DNA of 20,693 nucleotides. It comes from a virus. The notes beneath the pieces were generated by a model. It had not been told where the DNA came from. It saw only the letters and a list, made by a program, of their open reading frames with translations, and did no database searches. The translations under genes and the position numbers were made by a program. The stretch is taken from the IMG/VR virus record IMGVR_UViG_3300049914_000065, positions 1 to 20,693 of that record. One strand, 5' to 3'. Below are positions 8,947 through 16,242 of this stretch, in pieces; within the stretch, counting starts at the first letter, position 1; every line of letters starts with the position of its first letter.

Positions 8947-10927
8947 CTTGACCTCCTTGCATCAGTTGCCGCATCTCGCTGGCGTTCGGGCCTCCGGCCT
9001 CGGTGTCGTGGACGAGGACCGAGGGCTCTTGCGCCGACGGTGCGCCGTTGTGGTAGACGATGTGACCGTGGACCTCGGGGTACTTGGTGCGCATCGTGGT
9101 GTTGATCGCTGCCTTGTCGTTCGGGTCTTCGAGGTAGACCTCGACGCCGACGTAGGCCGGGTTCTTGGAACCGTCAGGCAGCTTCGGTGAGTAGGTCGGG
9201 TCGGTGACGATGCCGCCCGCCAGCCAGACCTTGCCCCGGAGGGGTACCTCTTGGAAGAACTCGATCATGTTTTCGAGAAGTGAGGGCTCGCCTGCGGGCT
9301 GCGCGTTCTGCCCGGTGTTGGGCTTCGGGGGTTCGATGCCTCCGATAGGCTCCGGCGGAGGAGTCTCGCCCATGTAGCCCTTCTGGAGGTTAGCGTTGGT
9401 CGCCCCCTGCGCGCCCATCTCGGGCTGCACGTTGGCCTGGCTGAACGCCTGCGATGCTTGCTGGAGCTGCATGTCCTTGGTGAACTCGTTCTCGATGAGC
9501 GCCGCCTCGCCGGGAGCGTCGGTCACGCCGGGGACGAACTGCATCGCCGTCTGGCGGCTCATGAGGCGGTTCTGTACCGCCTGCAGGACCATGACGAAGC
9601 GGCTCTGGGCGTCGAAGTAGGACGATGCATCAACATACACGATGTTCTCATACCAGCCGCCGAACTCGCCGGTCTTGAAGGACTCCACCGTGGTCGAGTG
9701 CCCCTTGTCGAGGCTGTAGACGGTGTGCTTGGCGCGCGGCCACATCGCGTGCCACATCCTCATCGCCATCTTGTTGAGGGTCGCTATGGAGGGGTATATC
9801 TCGTTGCCCTTGACGTTGAAGGCCATCTGCGTCGGCCCCATGAGGGTCGAGACGCCGCGCCCCGTAAGCACCGATCCCTCGAACGAAGAGCGCATCACCT
9901 CGGGCACCGTGGCCGTGCGGTCGAGGAGCTTGAGGACGGTGTCCTGCGAGTAGAGGAAGGTCTCGGGGACGGCCACCGGAGCGACCCGGTAGACCCGGCC
10001 CCCGACCTGCACCGGGATCGCGTCACGCGGTCCCATCGGTATCTCTTCGGGCAGGTTCTCGCCGCCCTCGATGGCGATGGGCTGCATGATGAGCTGCTCG
10101 ATGATTGCGCTCTTGAGGGACTCGCGGTAGCAGTACTCCTCCTGCACGGGAATCGCCCACTCGATGTCGGAGTCTCCCCACGGTCCCTCCCCGAAGGCTT
10201 CGTTGGGGATCATCACGATGCTCGCGAAGCCCCACTTGTTCTCGATGTCCTTGACCCGGTAGCGCTCGTCGACGATGGTGACGAGGCGCTCCTCGTCAAG
10301 GTACTGCGTCACGTCGACGTCGTCGGAGCCGGTGAGTTTGCTGGCCACGCTGGGGAACATCGCCCGCGCCTGACGCACCTTGTAGCGCGTGTTGAAGACC
10401 GCCTTGGCGACGTTCTGCCCGTCCACGTCGCCGAGGATGGGGTAGAAGCCGTAGGGACTTCTCATCTGCAGCGTGGGGCGCTTGTTCTCGACGTCGGGCC
10501 AGACGACCCCGATGGTCGTCCCCAGAGTCGGGTTCCAGTAACCGATCTGGTTCATGCGCTTGCCGATGTGCGAGTAGGTCCAGAAGCCCTGATAGACGCG
10601 CTCGAGCTTCTCGGCGAGCTTCTTCGGCGCGTCGTTGTCGGGTTCGGCGGGAGTGGCTGGGGGGACCTGCAGACTGGGGATTGTGCCGATGAAGGAGCGC
10701 TTGGCGCTGATGAGACTCGGGAGAAGGTTGAGCTTGAACTCGGCGATCTCGCGGTCGGCGGGTATCTTGCGCCCGGTGATCTCCTGCCAGCTCTCCCAGA
10801 AGCCCTCCATGCGACGCGACTGGTAGTCGCCGCCCACGGCGTCCATGATCATGTCGTACTTGGCGTGGCGGGGCTTGTCGCGCTCGACCAGTTCGTCCTT
10901 CAGGTCGATAATCTCGTCGGTGTTCAT
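8861..10927 (-). CDS. Portal protein
   Basis: A 688-aa protein with the character of podovirus and P22-type portal proteins, which form the dodecameric ring through which DNA enters and leaves the capsid. Supporting segments are RPTLQMRSPYGFYPILGD, the GDSDIEWAIPVQEEYCYRES stretch followed by LKSAIIEQLIMQPIAIE (the long-helix region), and a C-terminal Gln, Ala and Gly-rich tail (QLMQGGQGGSQEEVPGQGTG). It lies downstream of the terminase genes, the usual order. I chose ATG 10927 because it overlaps the previous stop as ATGA and has GGGAAGAA upstream; an in-frame GTG at 10942 would add five residues. The last 86 nt overlap the next gene. No capsid gene follows within the window, which is unusual. 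Confidence 0.88.
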   Translation of the reverse strand: MNTDEIIDLKDELVERDKPRHAKYDMIMDAVGGDYQSRRMEGFWESWQEITGRKIPADREIAEFKLNLLPSLISAKRSFIGTIPSLQVPPATPAEPDNDAPKKLAEKLERVYQGFWTYSHIGKRMNQIGYWNPTLGTTIGVVWPDVENKRPTLQMRSPYGFYPILGDVDGQNVAKAVFNTRYKVRQARAMFPSVASKLTGSDDVDVTQYLDEERLVTIVDERYRVKDIENKWGFASIVMIPNEAFGEGPWGDSDIEWAIPVQEEYCYRESLKSAIIEQLIMQPIAIEGGENLPEEIPMGPRDAIPVQVGGRVYRVAPVAVPETFLYSQDTVLKLLDRTATVPEVMRSSFEGSVLTGRGVSTLMGPTQMAFNVKGNEIYPSIATLNKMAMRMWHAMWPRAKHTVYSLDKGHSTTVESFKTGEFGGWYENIVYVDASSYFDAQSRFVMVLQAVQNRLMSRQTAMQFVPGVTDAPGEAALIENEFTKDMQLQQASQAFSQANVQPEMGAQGATNANLQKGYMGETPPPEPIGGIEPPKPNTGQNAQPAGEPSLLENMIEFFQEVPLRGKVWLAGGIVTDPTYSPKLPDGSKNPAYVGVEVYLEDPNDKAAINTTMRTKYPEVHGHIVYHNGAPSAQEPSVLVHDTEAGGPNASEMRQLMQGGQGGSQEEVPGQGTGQEAPGQALPEGIPGP

Positions 10928-11058
10928 GCGTTCTTCCCGCACTTCGTGCAGCGCAGCACGGTGATGTTCTGTCCCCGGTCACCGTCGTCGACGCGGTCGG
11001 AGCACGGGTAGACGTTCTGAGCGCCGCAGTAGGCGCAGACCGTCGGGTAGTCAGCCAT
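10924..11058 (-). CDS. 44-aa zinc-ribbon miniprotein
   Basis: A tiny gene between the HNH-like gene and the portal. The protein starts MADYPTVCAYCGAQNVYPC and ends RCTKCGKNA, giving two CxxC knuckles about 30 residues apart, the layout of a zinc ribbon. The ATG at 11058 has a good ribosome binding site (GGAGGGCGA), overlaps the previous gene by 8 nt (ATGGCTGA), and its TGA overlaps the portal ATG. The double coupling makes it very likely to be translated. Similar small zinc ribbons in phages may bind nucleic acid or partner proteins; no specific role can be read here. Confidence 0.8.
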   Translation of the reverse strand: MADYPTVCAYCGAQNVYPCSDRVDDGDRGQNITVLRCTKCGKNA

Positions 11059-11401
11059 TCGCCCTCCTTCGGGCCTGCGCATGATGCGTGGGGCAGAGCC
11101 ACTTGTCGATGCCCTGATGGTGGAACTGGATGTCGGTGCGGCTGCACCCCGGCCACTGACAGGTCTTGGGCATGGGGGGGGCTTTCTTCAGGGCCTTGCC
11201 CTGCTCGCGGTGGTAGGCGTTGCGCGCGCCCTTCTGGGTCGAAAGGCGCTTCGCGTCGGCGCGGCGCTGGGCGTCCTTGTCGCGTCCTTGGACAAGGGCT
11301 TGGCGCTCGGCGGTCGAGAGGGAGTTGTACGCCTTTCGGGAGGCGAGACGCTTGGCCTGCGCAGCCTTGCCCTTCTTCGTGACGGGCCTGCCCGGTTTCA
11401 A
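11051..11401 (-). CDS. HNH-endonuclease-like basic zinc protein
   Basis: A 116-aa protein with a very basic helical N-terminus (MKPGRPVTKKGKAAQAKRLA and on to about residue 80) and a C-terminal zinc-type motif: CQWPGC, then FHH, then WLCPTHH. The spacing resembles a minimal HNH nuclease fold, which is often encoded beside terminase genes and can assist packaging or cos cleavage. The canonical Asn and second metal site are not obvious, so catalysis is uncertain. It starts at TTG 11401, chosen because AGGAGG lies just upstream with a 6-7 nt gap. It could instead be a purely DNA-binding zinc protein. Confidence 0.65.
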   Translation of the reverse strand: MKPGRPVTKKGKAAQAKRLASRKAYNSLSTAERQALVQGRDKDAQRRADAKRLSTQKGARNAYHREQGKALKKAPPMPKTCQWPGCSRTDIQFHHQGIDKWLCPTHHAQARRRANG

Positions 11402-11443
11402 GCGACACCTCCTGATGTTGTCAGCATAGTCTACAGGTTCCGT

Positions 11444-11572
11444 CTAGCAGAGGGGCGGAGCGCCCCGGATCATGGCGACGAGCAAGGCGATGACGAACTC
11501 CTCCCACTGCTCGCTGTCGACCTTGGAAAGCTCACCCTCGGCGTCAGAGAGGAAGAAGTCGACCTCACTCAC
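11444..11572 (-). CDS. 42-aa ORF coupled to terL
   Basis: A short acidic and hydrophobic protein: MSEVDFFLSDAEGELSKVDS followed by EQWEEFVIALLVAMIRGAPPLC. The GTG start overlaps the terminase stop (GTGA). The C-terminal part could form an amphipathic or membrane-seeking helix. No family is recognised. Coupling to the large terminase and the lack of another gene here support it as real, but it could be a chance reading frame of 43 codons. Confidence 0.55.
   Translation of the reverse strand: MSEVDFFLSDAEGELSKVDSEQWEEFVIALLVAMIRGAPPLC
11452..11466 (-). other. GC-rich stem-loop at the end of the terminase module
   Basis: A perfect 6-bp stem (GGGGCG and CGCCCC) with a 3-nt loop, located at the end of the 42-aa ORF just before the 42-nt gap ahead of the HNH-like gene (11402-11443). 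No T-run follows, so it is not a classical terminator. It could slow transcription or protect mRNA 3' ends. That gap otherwise holds only the next ribosome binding site. Confidence 0.35.
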
Positions 11573-13254
11573 GCCGTGACCTTGCGAGCGACGTACTCGC
11601 GGTTCGCGTAGTAGGGGTTCTTGATCGTGAACGACGGGCTCGACTTGTGGCGGTAGGCCGTACGCCGCTCGCGTGCCGCGCGGATCGCCAGCTCGGCGAA
11701 CCAGAAGGCCATCACGTAGTCGGTGAGGCTCTTCCTTCTCCCGGTGCGGTCGAAGGAGAAGTAGACGAACTGGTCGATGAACTCGTTGGCGATCTTCTGG
11801 TCGCGGTCGGTCGCATAGGGAATGTCGACGAGGCCGTCGCGGAAGATGGCCTCCATGCTCTTGACCCCCATCACCGGGTCGATCTTGTTGCGCCCCGTCA
11901 GGTGGGCCTCGATCAGGACGCCGCGTCGCTTGGCCTCCTGCACGCGGTGGTGCGAGATGAGCAGGTTGGCGAAACCGTTCTTCTCGACCCGGGCGAGGTC
12001 GTAGTGGTACTGCGCGTAGAATCCGGGGTGCGGAATCTGAGGGTTCCCGTCCAGCAGGATGTCGAGCAGCCACTCGACCCCGACCTGAGCGCGATAGGCG
12101 TCGATGAGATAGCGCGTGTCGTGCGCGGGGTCGCCCTCACGAGGGAAGCCCAGAAGGTCGAACGTCGGCCAGGCGGCGAACTTGGATGCTTCACCAGACG
12201 CAGGATCGAAGCCCAAGACTTTGAGCAGGTCAAGATTGCCTCCTCTCTCGTCCTTGGGAAGCTGCCCGAAGGACCGTTCGCGGTTGACGCAGCCGGGATG
12301 CTCGTCGTCGCCCATGAACCACTCCCGGCGGAAGACCATCTCGGAGTCGTCCATCGGGGAGCAGCGGTAGCGCTTGTTGAAGTTGACGAGGCCGAGCGAC
12401 TCGCGCTCGATGTGCAGGGCCTCGTTGGTCCAGAAGTCCCCCCAGAGGGGCCTCGTCTCCTCGGTGTCGGTCCAGCAGTCGAGGTGCAGGGTCGAGTAGG
12501 TCTCGTCCTTCTGGAGTTCGTAGTAGAGGTCCTTGGGGTGGAAGGGCGTCCCGGCCACGGTGATCATGCCGTAGCGGTCGGAGCCCGGGCGCGGGTTGTA
12601 GGGCGCGTCCATCGGCCAGGTGATGCCCTTGGGGACCTGCAGACCGTAGCGGCGGTCGATGGCCCACATCGGGCGCGGTCCGGTCTGCACGGCCATGCGG
12701 AACCACCTTGACTGTTTTCCTCTGGCCTCGGGGGTCAGGCAGGTCTCCTCGGTGACGACGTCGTCGCAGTTGACGATCTCGCAGCCGTGGCCCTTCTGCT
12801 TCCACGAACCGGTGCCGAAAATCTCCAGCGTCGAGTGCTCGTTGGTGTGCTGGCGCTGCTTCACGGTGAAGGACGAACCCTTCCAGTCGCCGGGGTTGTA
12901 GAACTCGCCGTAGTCGGCGAGCAGAAGCTCGTTGCTGGTCAGCTCGTCCTCGATAGCCTTGCAGTACGCCTCGGCGTCCTCGTAGACGCTCATCGTCAAG
13001 ATGATACGGATGTTCGGGTTCCAGCAGATGTGACGCATGATGTTGTACTTGCCGAAGGTCGAGGACTTTGTGTGCCCCGCAGGGACGAGGGCCAGCGAAC
13101 GCCGGTTCTCGTCGGCGTGGGAGACCATCTCGCCCATGAAATCTGCCATGCGCAGGCCGAAATAGTACGCCCCGAAGAGCGGGTAGGACCGACAGAGGAC
13201 GTACTTGCGTTCCTCGTCGGAGAGCGAGGCGAGAGCGTCGCGGACGTCAACCAT
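11569..13254 (-). CDS. terL: Terminase large subunit
   Basis: A 561-aa packaging ATPase/nuclease that drives DNA into the prohead and cuts the concatemer. The N-terminal ATPase domain shows a variant Walker A, VPAGHTKSS (residues 57-65), a Walker B-like CEIVNCDDVV (158-167) and a coupling motif MITVAGTPFHP (230-240). The C-terminal RNase H-like nuclease domain has KVLGFDPASGEASKF with D350 as first metal ligand, YLIDAYRAQ, and a final acidic motif in FDRTGRRKSLTDYVMAFW. The length matches the family. ATG 13254 overlaps the small-terminase stop by 8 nt (ATGGTTGA). Confidence 0.95.
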   Translation of the reverse strand: MVDVRDALASLSDEERKYVLCRSYPLFGAYYFGLRMADFMGEMVSHADENRRSLALVPAGHTKSSTFGKYNIMRHICWNPNIRIILTMSVYEDAEAYCKAIEDELTSNELLLADYGEFYNPGDWKGSSFTVKQRQHTNEHSTLEIFGTGSWKQKGHGCEIVNCDDVVTEETCLTPEARGKQSRWFRMAVQTGPRPMWAIDRRYGLQVPKGITWPMDAPYNPRPGSDRYGMITVAGTPFHPKDLYYELQKDETYSTLHLDCWTDTEETRPLWGDFWTNEALHIERESLGLVNFNKRYRCSPMDDSEMVFRREWFMGDDEHPGCVNRERSFGQLPKDERGGNLDLLKVLGFDPASGEASKFAAWPTFDLLGFPREGDPAHDTRYLIDAYRAQVGVEWLLDILLDGNPQIPHPGFYAQYHYDLARVEKNGFANLLISHHRVQEAKRRGVLIEAHLTGRNKIDPVMGVKSMEAIFRDGLVDIPYATDRDQKIANEFIDQFVYFSFDRTGRRKSLTDYVMAFWFAELAIRAARERRTAYRHKSSPSFTIKNPYYANREYVARKVTA

Positions 13255-13843
13255 CTATGACGTTCGCCATCTTGCGGTCCTGCAGCTCGCGGTACTCCCT
13301 GACCAGTTCCAATGCCCCCTTGAGCATCGTGTCGGTGACCTGCTGGCCCTTGTAGAGCTGGGCCATCACGGTCTCGATGCCCTTCTGCTTCTCCGCGCCC
13401 ACCTTGCCCTCGACCTCAAGCGCCTCGTGGAACCACTCCCTGCCCAGCCGCACGTACTCGGCCGGCGAGAGTGCCGTGGGGTCCTCCTTGTCAGGTTCGC
13501 GGGAGAAGATGTCGGCGACCTTGGTGATGATGTCCTCGCCCATCTTCGTGAGCGGCCCGGTGACCTCCTGGTCGAGTACGTCGAGCGCGTCGGCGACCCC
13601 GATGTCACGGCGGCGGCGCTCCTTCTCGACAAGGTCGGTGAACTGCGGGTTGTTCCATATCTTGGCCGCCGCCTGACCGTACTCCTCCGTGATCCCGCAC
13701 TCTCTGAGGATGAGCTTCTTGACCACCCGGTAGGAGCCGTCGCCGTTGCGTGGCTGCTTGCCTTGATGCCGGTAGAGACCCCTCTCCATGTCGACATACA
13801 ACATCGCCGCTTTTGGAAACCATGAGCGCGTCAGTTCAGTCAT
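13247..13843 (-). CDS. terS: Probable terminase small subunit
   Basis: A 198-aa, mostly helical protein directly upstream of and overlapping terL, the standard position of the DNA-recognition subunit. The N-terminal part contains SYRVVKKLILRECGITEEYGQAAAKIW, compatible with a helix-turn-helix, followed by DLVEKERRRRDIGVADALDV and a C-terminal helical region (ALELVREYRELQDRK) that could oligomerise. The sequence itself is not diagnostic, so the assignment rests mainly on synteny and size. ATG 13843 overlaps the stop of a 17-codon ORF as ATGA; its own ribosome binding site is weak (GAGCGGG immediately before ATG). Confidence 0.65.
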   Translation of the reverse strand: MTELTRSWFPKAAMLYVDMERGLYRHQGKQPRNGDGSYRVVKKLILRECGITEEYGQAAAKIWNNPQFTDLVEKERRRRDIGVADALDVLDQEVTGPLTKMGEDIITKVADIFSREPDKEDPTALSPAEYVRLGREWFHEALEVEGKVGAEKQKGIETVMAQLYKGQQVTDTMLKGALELVREYRELQDRKMANVIDG

Positions 13844-13893
13844 CCCGCTCGCATCGACCCGTCGCCGCCGTCTACGTACACACGGTGTCCCAT
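13840..13893 (-). CDS. 17-codon leader or miniprotein ORF before terS
   Basis: A tiny ORF, MGHRVYVDGGDGSMRAG, with a GAGGG ribosome binding site before ATG 13893 and a stop that overlaps the small-terminase start (ATGA). An in-frame TAG lies just upstream, so it cannot be longer. It may serve to bring ribosomes to the poorly initiated terS, or be a chance frame. Confidence 0.4.
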   Translation of the reverse strand: MGHRVYVDGGDGSMRAG

Positions 13894-13902
13894 GCCCTCA
13901 TT

Positions 13903-14094
13903 CTACTGGCGCTGTCTACGACCGAGGATGTCGGCCCCTGTAGGAGCGACGCGGACGGTCGCGGTGACCTCGGTGTCGGGCATGTTGCCGCGCGGCATCA
14001 TCTCCTGCAGGACGATCCTCCGCACCCAACCCTTCGGTTTGGAACGGATGAACTCGGCTTCCTCATCGCGGAAGTAGAACTTCATGAAGGCCAT
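13903..14094 (-). CDS. Ribbon-helix-helix-like small protein (63 aa)
   Basis: The N-terminal part MAFMKFYFRDEEAEFIRSKP, then KGWVRRIVLQEMM, aligns with the N-terminus of the protein at 19997-20278 (MRINVYLSENEGAFVREKG, KGYLRRLVQAEMM). One short strand followed by two helices suggests a ribbon-helix-helix DNA-binding fold, usual for small phage repressors. The remainder (PRGNMPDTEVTATVRVAPTG) looks like beta structure. ATG 14094 is preceded by GCGAGG; a second ATG at 14085 overlaps the previous stop as ATGA and would align better with the paralogue, so the start is ambiguous. A regulator near the late-gene boundary would fit, but that is inference. Confidence 0.7.
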   Translation of the reverse strand: MAFMKFYFRDEEAEFIRSKPKGWVRRIVLQEMMPRGNMPDTEVTATVRVAPTGADILGRRQRQ

Positions 14095-14390
14095 GAGTCG
14101 GACCTCGCCTTTCTGGTCTCGAAGGGGATGCCGTACTCTCGTTTGAGGAGCCGTGCCAGAGAACTGGTCAGGTGGTCGTTGAAGAGGACGGGGTCGTGAG
14201 GCATACGCTTCAGGCCGAGCCTGCGCGCCATGTGGGGGCGTCTGAGCAGGTGCCCGTAGCAGTCCATCGAAGGACGGACTCCAGCAGCAACGTCCTCGAG
14301 CGACCAGGCCACCAGCGCCGACCACGCCACGGGGTTGCGTCTGCGCCACGCAAGAGCATCGGTCAGGGGGTCAAGGGTGAGCTGCATCAT
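14082..14390 (-). CDS. Conserved-looking phage hypothetical protein (102 aa)
   Basis: A helical, Arg-rich protein (LTDALAWRRRNPVAWSALVAW, then RPHMARRLGLKRMPHD, then NDHLTSSLARLLKREYG and F.TRKARSD). The NP.AW stretch near the start, an Arg-rich middle, an NDH..SSLAR segment and a final F..R pattern resemble small phage proteins I have seen near replication or terminase genes, but I cannot name the family. Two adjacent ATG codons (14390 and 14387) follow GGAG; the first overlaps the stop of the membrane protein gene (ATGA). Confidence 0.75.
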   Translation of the reverse strand: MMQLTLDPLTDALAWRRRNPVAWSALVAWSLEDVAAGVRPSMDCYGHLLRRPHMARRLGLKRMPHDPVLFNDHLTSSLARLLKREYGIPFETRKARSDSWPS

Positions 14391-14539
14391 GGGTACTGCT
14401 CCTGTATCAGGGGGTGACCCCCAGGGTAGGGGTTGTAGCCATCCGAGGACTCGCCGACGACCATCGCGAAGACCATGAAGAGAAGGCCCGCTGCGACGAT
14501 GGCGACGATCGCCCAGCCCCAGAACGTGTCCCAGCTCAT
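14387..14539 (-). CDS. 50-aa single-pass membrane protein
   Basis: A small protein with one clear hydrophobic helix, WAIVAIVAAGLLFMVFAMVV (about residues 9-28), flanked by a short N-terminus (MSWDTFWG) and a Pro, Gly and Tyr-rich tail (ESSDGYNPYPGGHPLIQEQ). Candidate roles are holin or holin-like, superinfection exclusion or membrane anchoring; no lysis gene is adjacent. ATG 14539 overlaps the preceding stop (ATGA), with GAGG and GGAG upstream. A 5-bp GC hairpin (GGGGG, TGA, CCCCC at 14410-14422) sits in its 3' part. Confidence 0.75.
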   Translation of the reverse strand: MSWDTFWGWAIVAIVAAGLLFMVFAMVVGESSDGYNPYPGGHPLIQEQYP

Positions 14540-14763
14540 TTCTCCTGCCTCAGTCGAGCGAGTATCTTGGTCAGGTCGAGCGAGCTTCGCCGCACGGCGG
14601 CGGTCTTGGCGCTCATGCCGGGGAACCAGAGGTTGAAGTGGGTCCCCGAGGCCCTTTCGGGTTCCTTGCCGACCATCTTGTCCTGAAAGGTCCTCAGAGC
14701 GGAAGCACGGAGGATGAACCTCCTCGCCTCGAGGACCGCCTCGTCGAGCGTGTCACGTTTCAT
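14536..14763 (-). CDS. Conserved-looking small phage protein (75 aa)
   Basis: A 75-aa protein: helix DTLDEAVLEARRFILRASAL, then a polar loop and a C-terminal SAKTAAVRRSSLDLTKILARLRQ. The AVRRSSLDLT..LA.LR ending resembles small proteins common in phages of GC-rich hosts, of unknown function. ATG 14763 follows GGAGGAGAC and overlaps the previous stop as ATGA, so expression is well supported. No catalytic or metal-binding residues are apparent. Confidence 0.75.
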   Translation of the reverse strand: MKRDTLDEAVLEARRFILRASALRTFQDKMVGKEPERASGTHFNLWFPGMSAKTAAVRRSSLDLTKILARLRQEK

Positions 14764-14999
14764 GTCTCCTCCTCGGATTGTTTCTCGAAGGGGGGGAAGT
14801 CTGGCACGGTGAATCCGTCGGAGTCGGGGTCTGGTAGCCCCCCCGGGGGTGGACCACCGAACGCGAAGCTACCGTCGGGAGAGAGCACCACCACGCCCTC
14901 GAAGATGCACCCCACTACGCTCATCGGCTCGCTCAGACCCTGCACGTAGATGACGCCTTCCTCAAGCCAGATGCGTGTGCGGTGCAACCCGCTACTCAC
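14760..14999 (-). CDS. Hypothetical protein (79 aa)
   Basis: A protein with beta-strand-like alternation in its first half (HRTRIWLEEGVIYVQGLSEP, SVVGCIFEGVVVLSPDGSF) and a Gly, Pro and acidic tail (FGGPPPGGLPDPDSDGFTVP). The start is GTG 14999 behind GGAGGAACAAC. It overlaps the preceding stop by 3 nt and the next start by 4 nt. Family unknown. The GGPPPGG coding region is a run of C and G forming a CCCCCGGGGG palindrome. Confidence 0.65.
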   Translation of the reverse strand: MSSGLHRTRIWLEEGVIYVQGLSEPMSVVGCIFEGVVVLSPDGSFAFGGPPPGGLPDPDSDGFTVPDFPPFEKQSEEET

Positions 15000-15366
15000 G
15001 TTGTTCCTCCTCGTAGCGGGCGGCGAGGTCGGCCAGGCCGTCGCGGAACTCGCGCAGAGTGAACGAGCCTCCGCTGCTGACGATGCGGATGTCGGCTCGT
15101 TCTAGCAGGGCGATGAACCCCTTCAGCTGCTCCACCTCGGCCTCAGCCCGCTCGGCACGGGAAAGGTTCGCTGTTCCTGCTTCCACGCAGACTGCCGTGA
15201 ACGTCGTCACCCGCTCAAGTTCGGCCCTCAGTGCCGCAATGGCGGCGTCGGCCACGTCCCCGTTTACCTCGTCGTCTGGGGGAAGATGCTCGGTGCCGCC
15301 GAGGCGAAACAGGCGATGCTCGCGGTACGCCCGAACGGCCTCGGGAATGTCGTCGGGCCAGTTCAT
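14992..15366 (-). CDS. Coiled-coil hypothetical protein (124 aa)
   Basis: The central part is strongly helical with heptad-like spacing (DAAIAALRAELERVTTF, then LSRAERAEAEVEQLKGFIAL), and the C-terminus is another amphipathic helix (REFRDGLADLAARYEEEQ). It probably oligomerises. ATG 15366 overlaps the zinc-ribbon gene stop as ATGA, and its own ribosome binding site is weak, so it may depend on coupling. No known domain. Confidence 0.7.
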   Translation of the reverse strand: MNWPDDIPEAVRAYREHRLFRLGGTEHLPPDDEVNGDVADAAIAALRAELERVTTFTAVCVEAGTANLSRAERAEAEVEQLKGFIALLERADIRIVSSGGSFTLREFRDGLADLAARYEEEQRE

Positions 15367-15521
15367 GACGAACTCGTGGTTGTGGTGATGGTGGCATTTG
15401 CCTGTGGATTGCAGTCGCAGGTGTACGTCACTGGTGGAGGCGTGATCCCGTGCCAGATGGTCGGGCTATAGATGGGCGCACCGCACTTCGGGCAGTGTCC
15501 GACTGTGGTGAATCCGTTCAT
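15363..15521 (-). CDS. 52-aa zinc-ribbon miniprotein
   Basis: MNGFTTVGHCPKCGAPIYSP followed by TWHG-like linker sequence and TYTCDCNPQ: a CPKCG knuckle and a CDC pair, consistent with one zinc site, then a Thr/Ser-rich tail. ATG 15521 sits at one of the conserved boundary sequences: TTCGAGAGGAGG, which encodes FERR of the upstream gene, is its ribosome binding site. ATGA overlaps on both sides. Function unknown; nucleic-acid or protein binding is typical of such ribbons. Confidence 0.78.
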   Translation of the reverse strand: MNGFTTVGHCPKCGAPIYSPTIWHGITPPPVTYTCDCNPQANATITTTTSSS

Positions 15522-15976
15522 GGCTGCCTCCTCTCGAAGTGGCTCCCGCAGTAACACGCGGCGCAGTACCCCTTGGCGGCGTAGTAACTCGGGGCGGGCC
15601 CGTTCCTGCACTCCTCGCAGCGGGCGAGAGCCCGCTTCGTCAAGTCGTTGAGCCATAAGACATCAGATTGGCGAGCGGTCGGTTGCGGGCGGATCAGTGA
15701 CCACTCCCGAACTTGTCGCACGACATCCGTCAGCCGCTCCACCTCGGCCTTCTCTGCCTGTAGGGCTTTGACGGCCTCCTCGCGAACGTACCGATGTTCC
15801 TCGCGCTCCCGCTTCAGCCGCCACAGCTCGGCCTCGGCCTTCTCGGCATTGTGTCGCCACTTGTCACACTCGATGCCAAGCTCCTCGAAGCGAATGCGCC
15901 AGTTCTCTACCTCGTCCATCTTGGCCTCTTCGTACTCCCGCACGGCCCTGAGGTATGATGTCAGCCAGTCAGTCAT
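15518..15976 (-). CDS. Coiled-coil protein with C-terminal Cys-rich FERRQP module
   Basis: A 152-aa protein. Residues 10-90 form a long charged coiled coil (RAVREYEEAKMDEVENW, CDKWRHNAEKAEAELW, REEAVKALQAEKAEVERL). The C-terminus has CEEC at 120-123 and CAACYC at 138-143, ending SHFERRQP. This tail is shared in pattern with the proteins at 16602 and 18805. I chose ATG 15976 because it has GAGAGGGACCACG upstream and an 8-nt overlap (ATGACTGA) with the previous gene. It is probably an oligomer with a zinc-binding end; its role is unknown. Confidence 0.72.
   Translation of the reverse strand: MTDWLTSYLRAVREYEEAKMDEVENWRIRFEELGIECDKWRHNAEKAEAELWRLKREREEHRYVREEAVKALQAEKAEVERLTDVVRQVREWSLIRPQPTARQSDVLWLNDLTKRALARCEECRNGPAPSYYAAKGYCAACYCGSHFERRQP
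15519..15538 (-). repeat. Gene-boundary module copy 1 (FERRQP / ribosome binding site / ATG)
   Basis: TTCGAGAGGAGG followed by CAGCCATG: encodes FERRQP and stop of the upstream gene and acts as ribosome binding site for ATG 15521. Further copies: 16215-16230, 16603-16622, 16839-16856 and 18806-18824. Confidence 0.85.
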
Positions 15977-16217
15977 CGTGGTCCCTCTCCGGGTCGAGCG
16001 CGCGCAGCAGGATGTCCAGCGCCTTACCGACGCTCTCGCCATGTGGGTAGTCGTCGGCAATGAGGGCTCGTAGGCAGCGCTTGCCATAGATGCGAACGTA
16101 GCAGTCGGCGTGGTAGGTCATGCCGCCGGCGACACGCTGGTCGCAGTAGGGCAACTTGACGCGGACCTCGGTCGGCCCGATGTCCCCTCCGCACCAGTCA
16201 CATTTCGTTGCCTTCAT
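15969..16217 (-). CDS. Small zinc-binding protein (82 aa)
   Basis: The N-terminus MKATKCDWCGGDIGP gives a CxxCG knuckle, and YHADCYVRIYG later supplies His and Cys, a treble-clef or LIM-like arrangement common in small phage proteins. The C-terminus is helical (ESVGKALDILLRALDPERD). ATG 16217 follows GAGGAGGACGCC, a conserved boundary sequence of this genome, and its first codons (MKAT) are shared with the gene at 18422. A 25-nt gap separates it from the preceding gene. Confidence 0.75.
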   Translation of the reverse strand: MKATKCDWCGGDIGPTEVRVKLPYCDQRVAGGMTYHADCYVRIYGKRCLRALIADDYPHGESVGKALDILLRALDPERDHDD

Positions 16218-16230
16218 GGCGTCCTCCTCT
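16215..16230 (-). repeat. Gene-boundary module copy 2
   Basis: AGAGGAGGACGCC before ATG 16217. Here the upstream FERR reading frame is absent (TAAGAGGAGG), so only the ribosome binding site part survives. Confidence 0.75.
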
Positions 16231-16242
16231 TAGTTGCGGCAC

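Noticed and set aside
11402-11443. Promoter before the HNH-like gene (TAGACT as -10)
   Set aside because: No -35-like hexamer at 16-18 bp upstream (the sequence there is GC-rich), so the match is probably chance.
14820-14850. CCCCCGGGGG palindrome as a terminator or regulatory site
   Set aside because: It lies in the coding region for GGPPPGG and is explained by Gly/Pro codon composition; no T-run follows.
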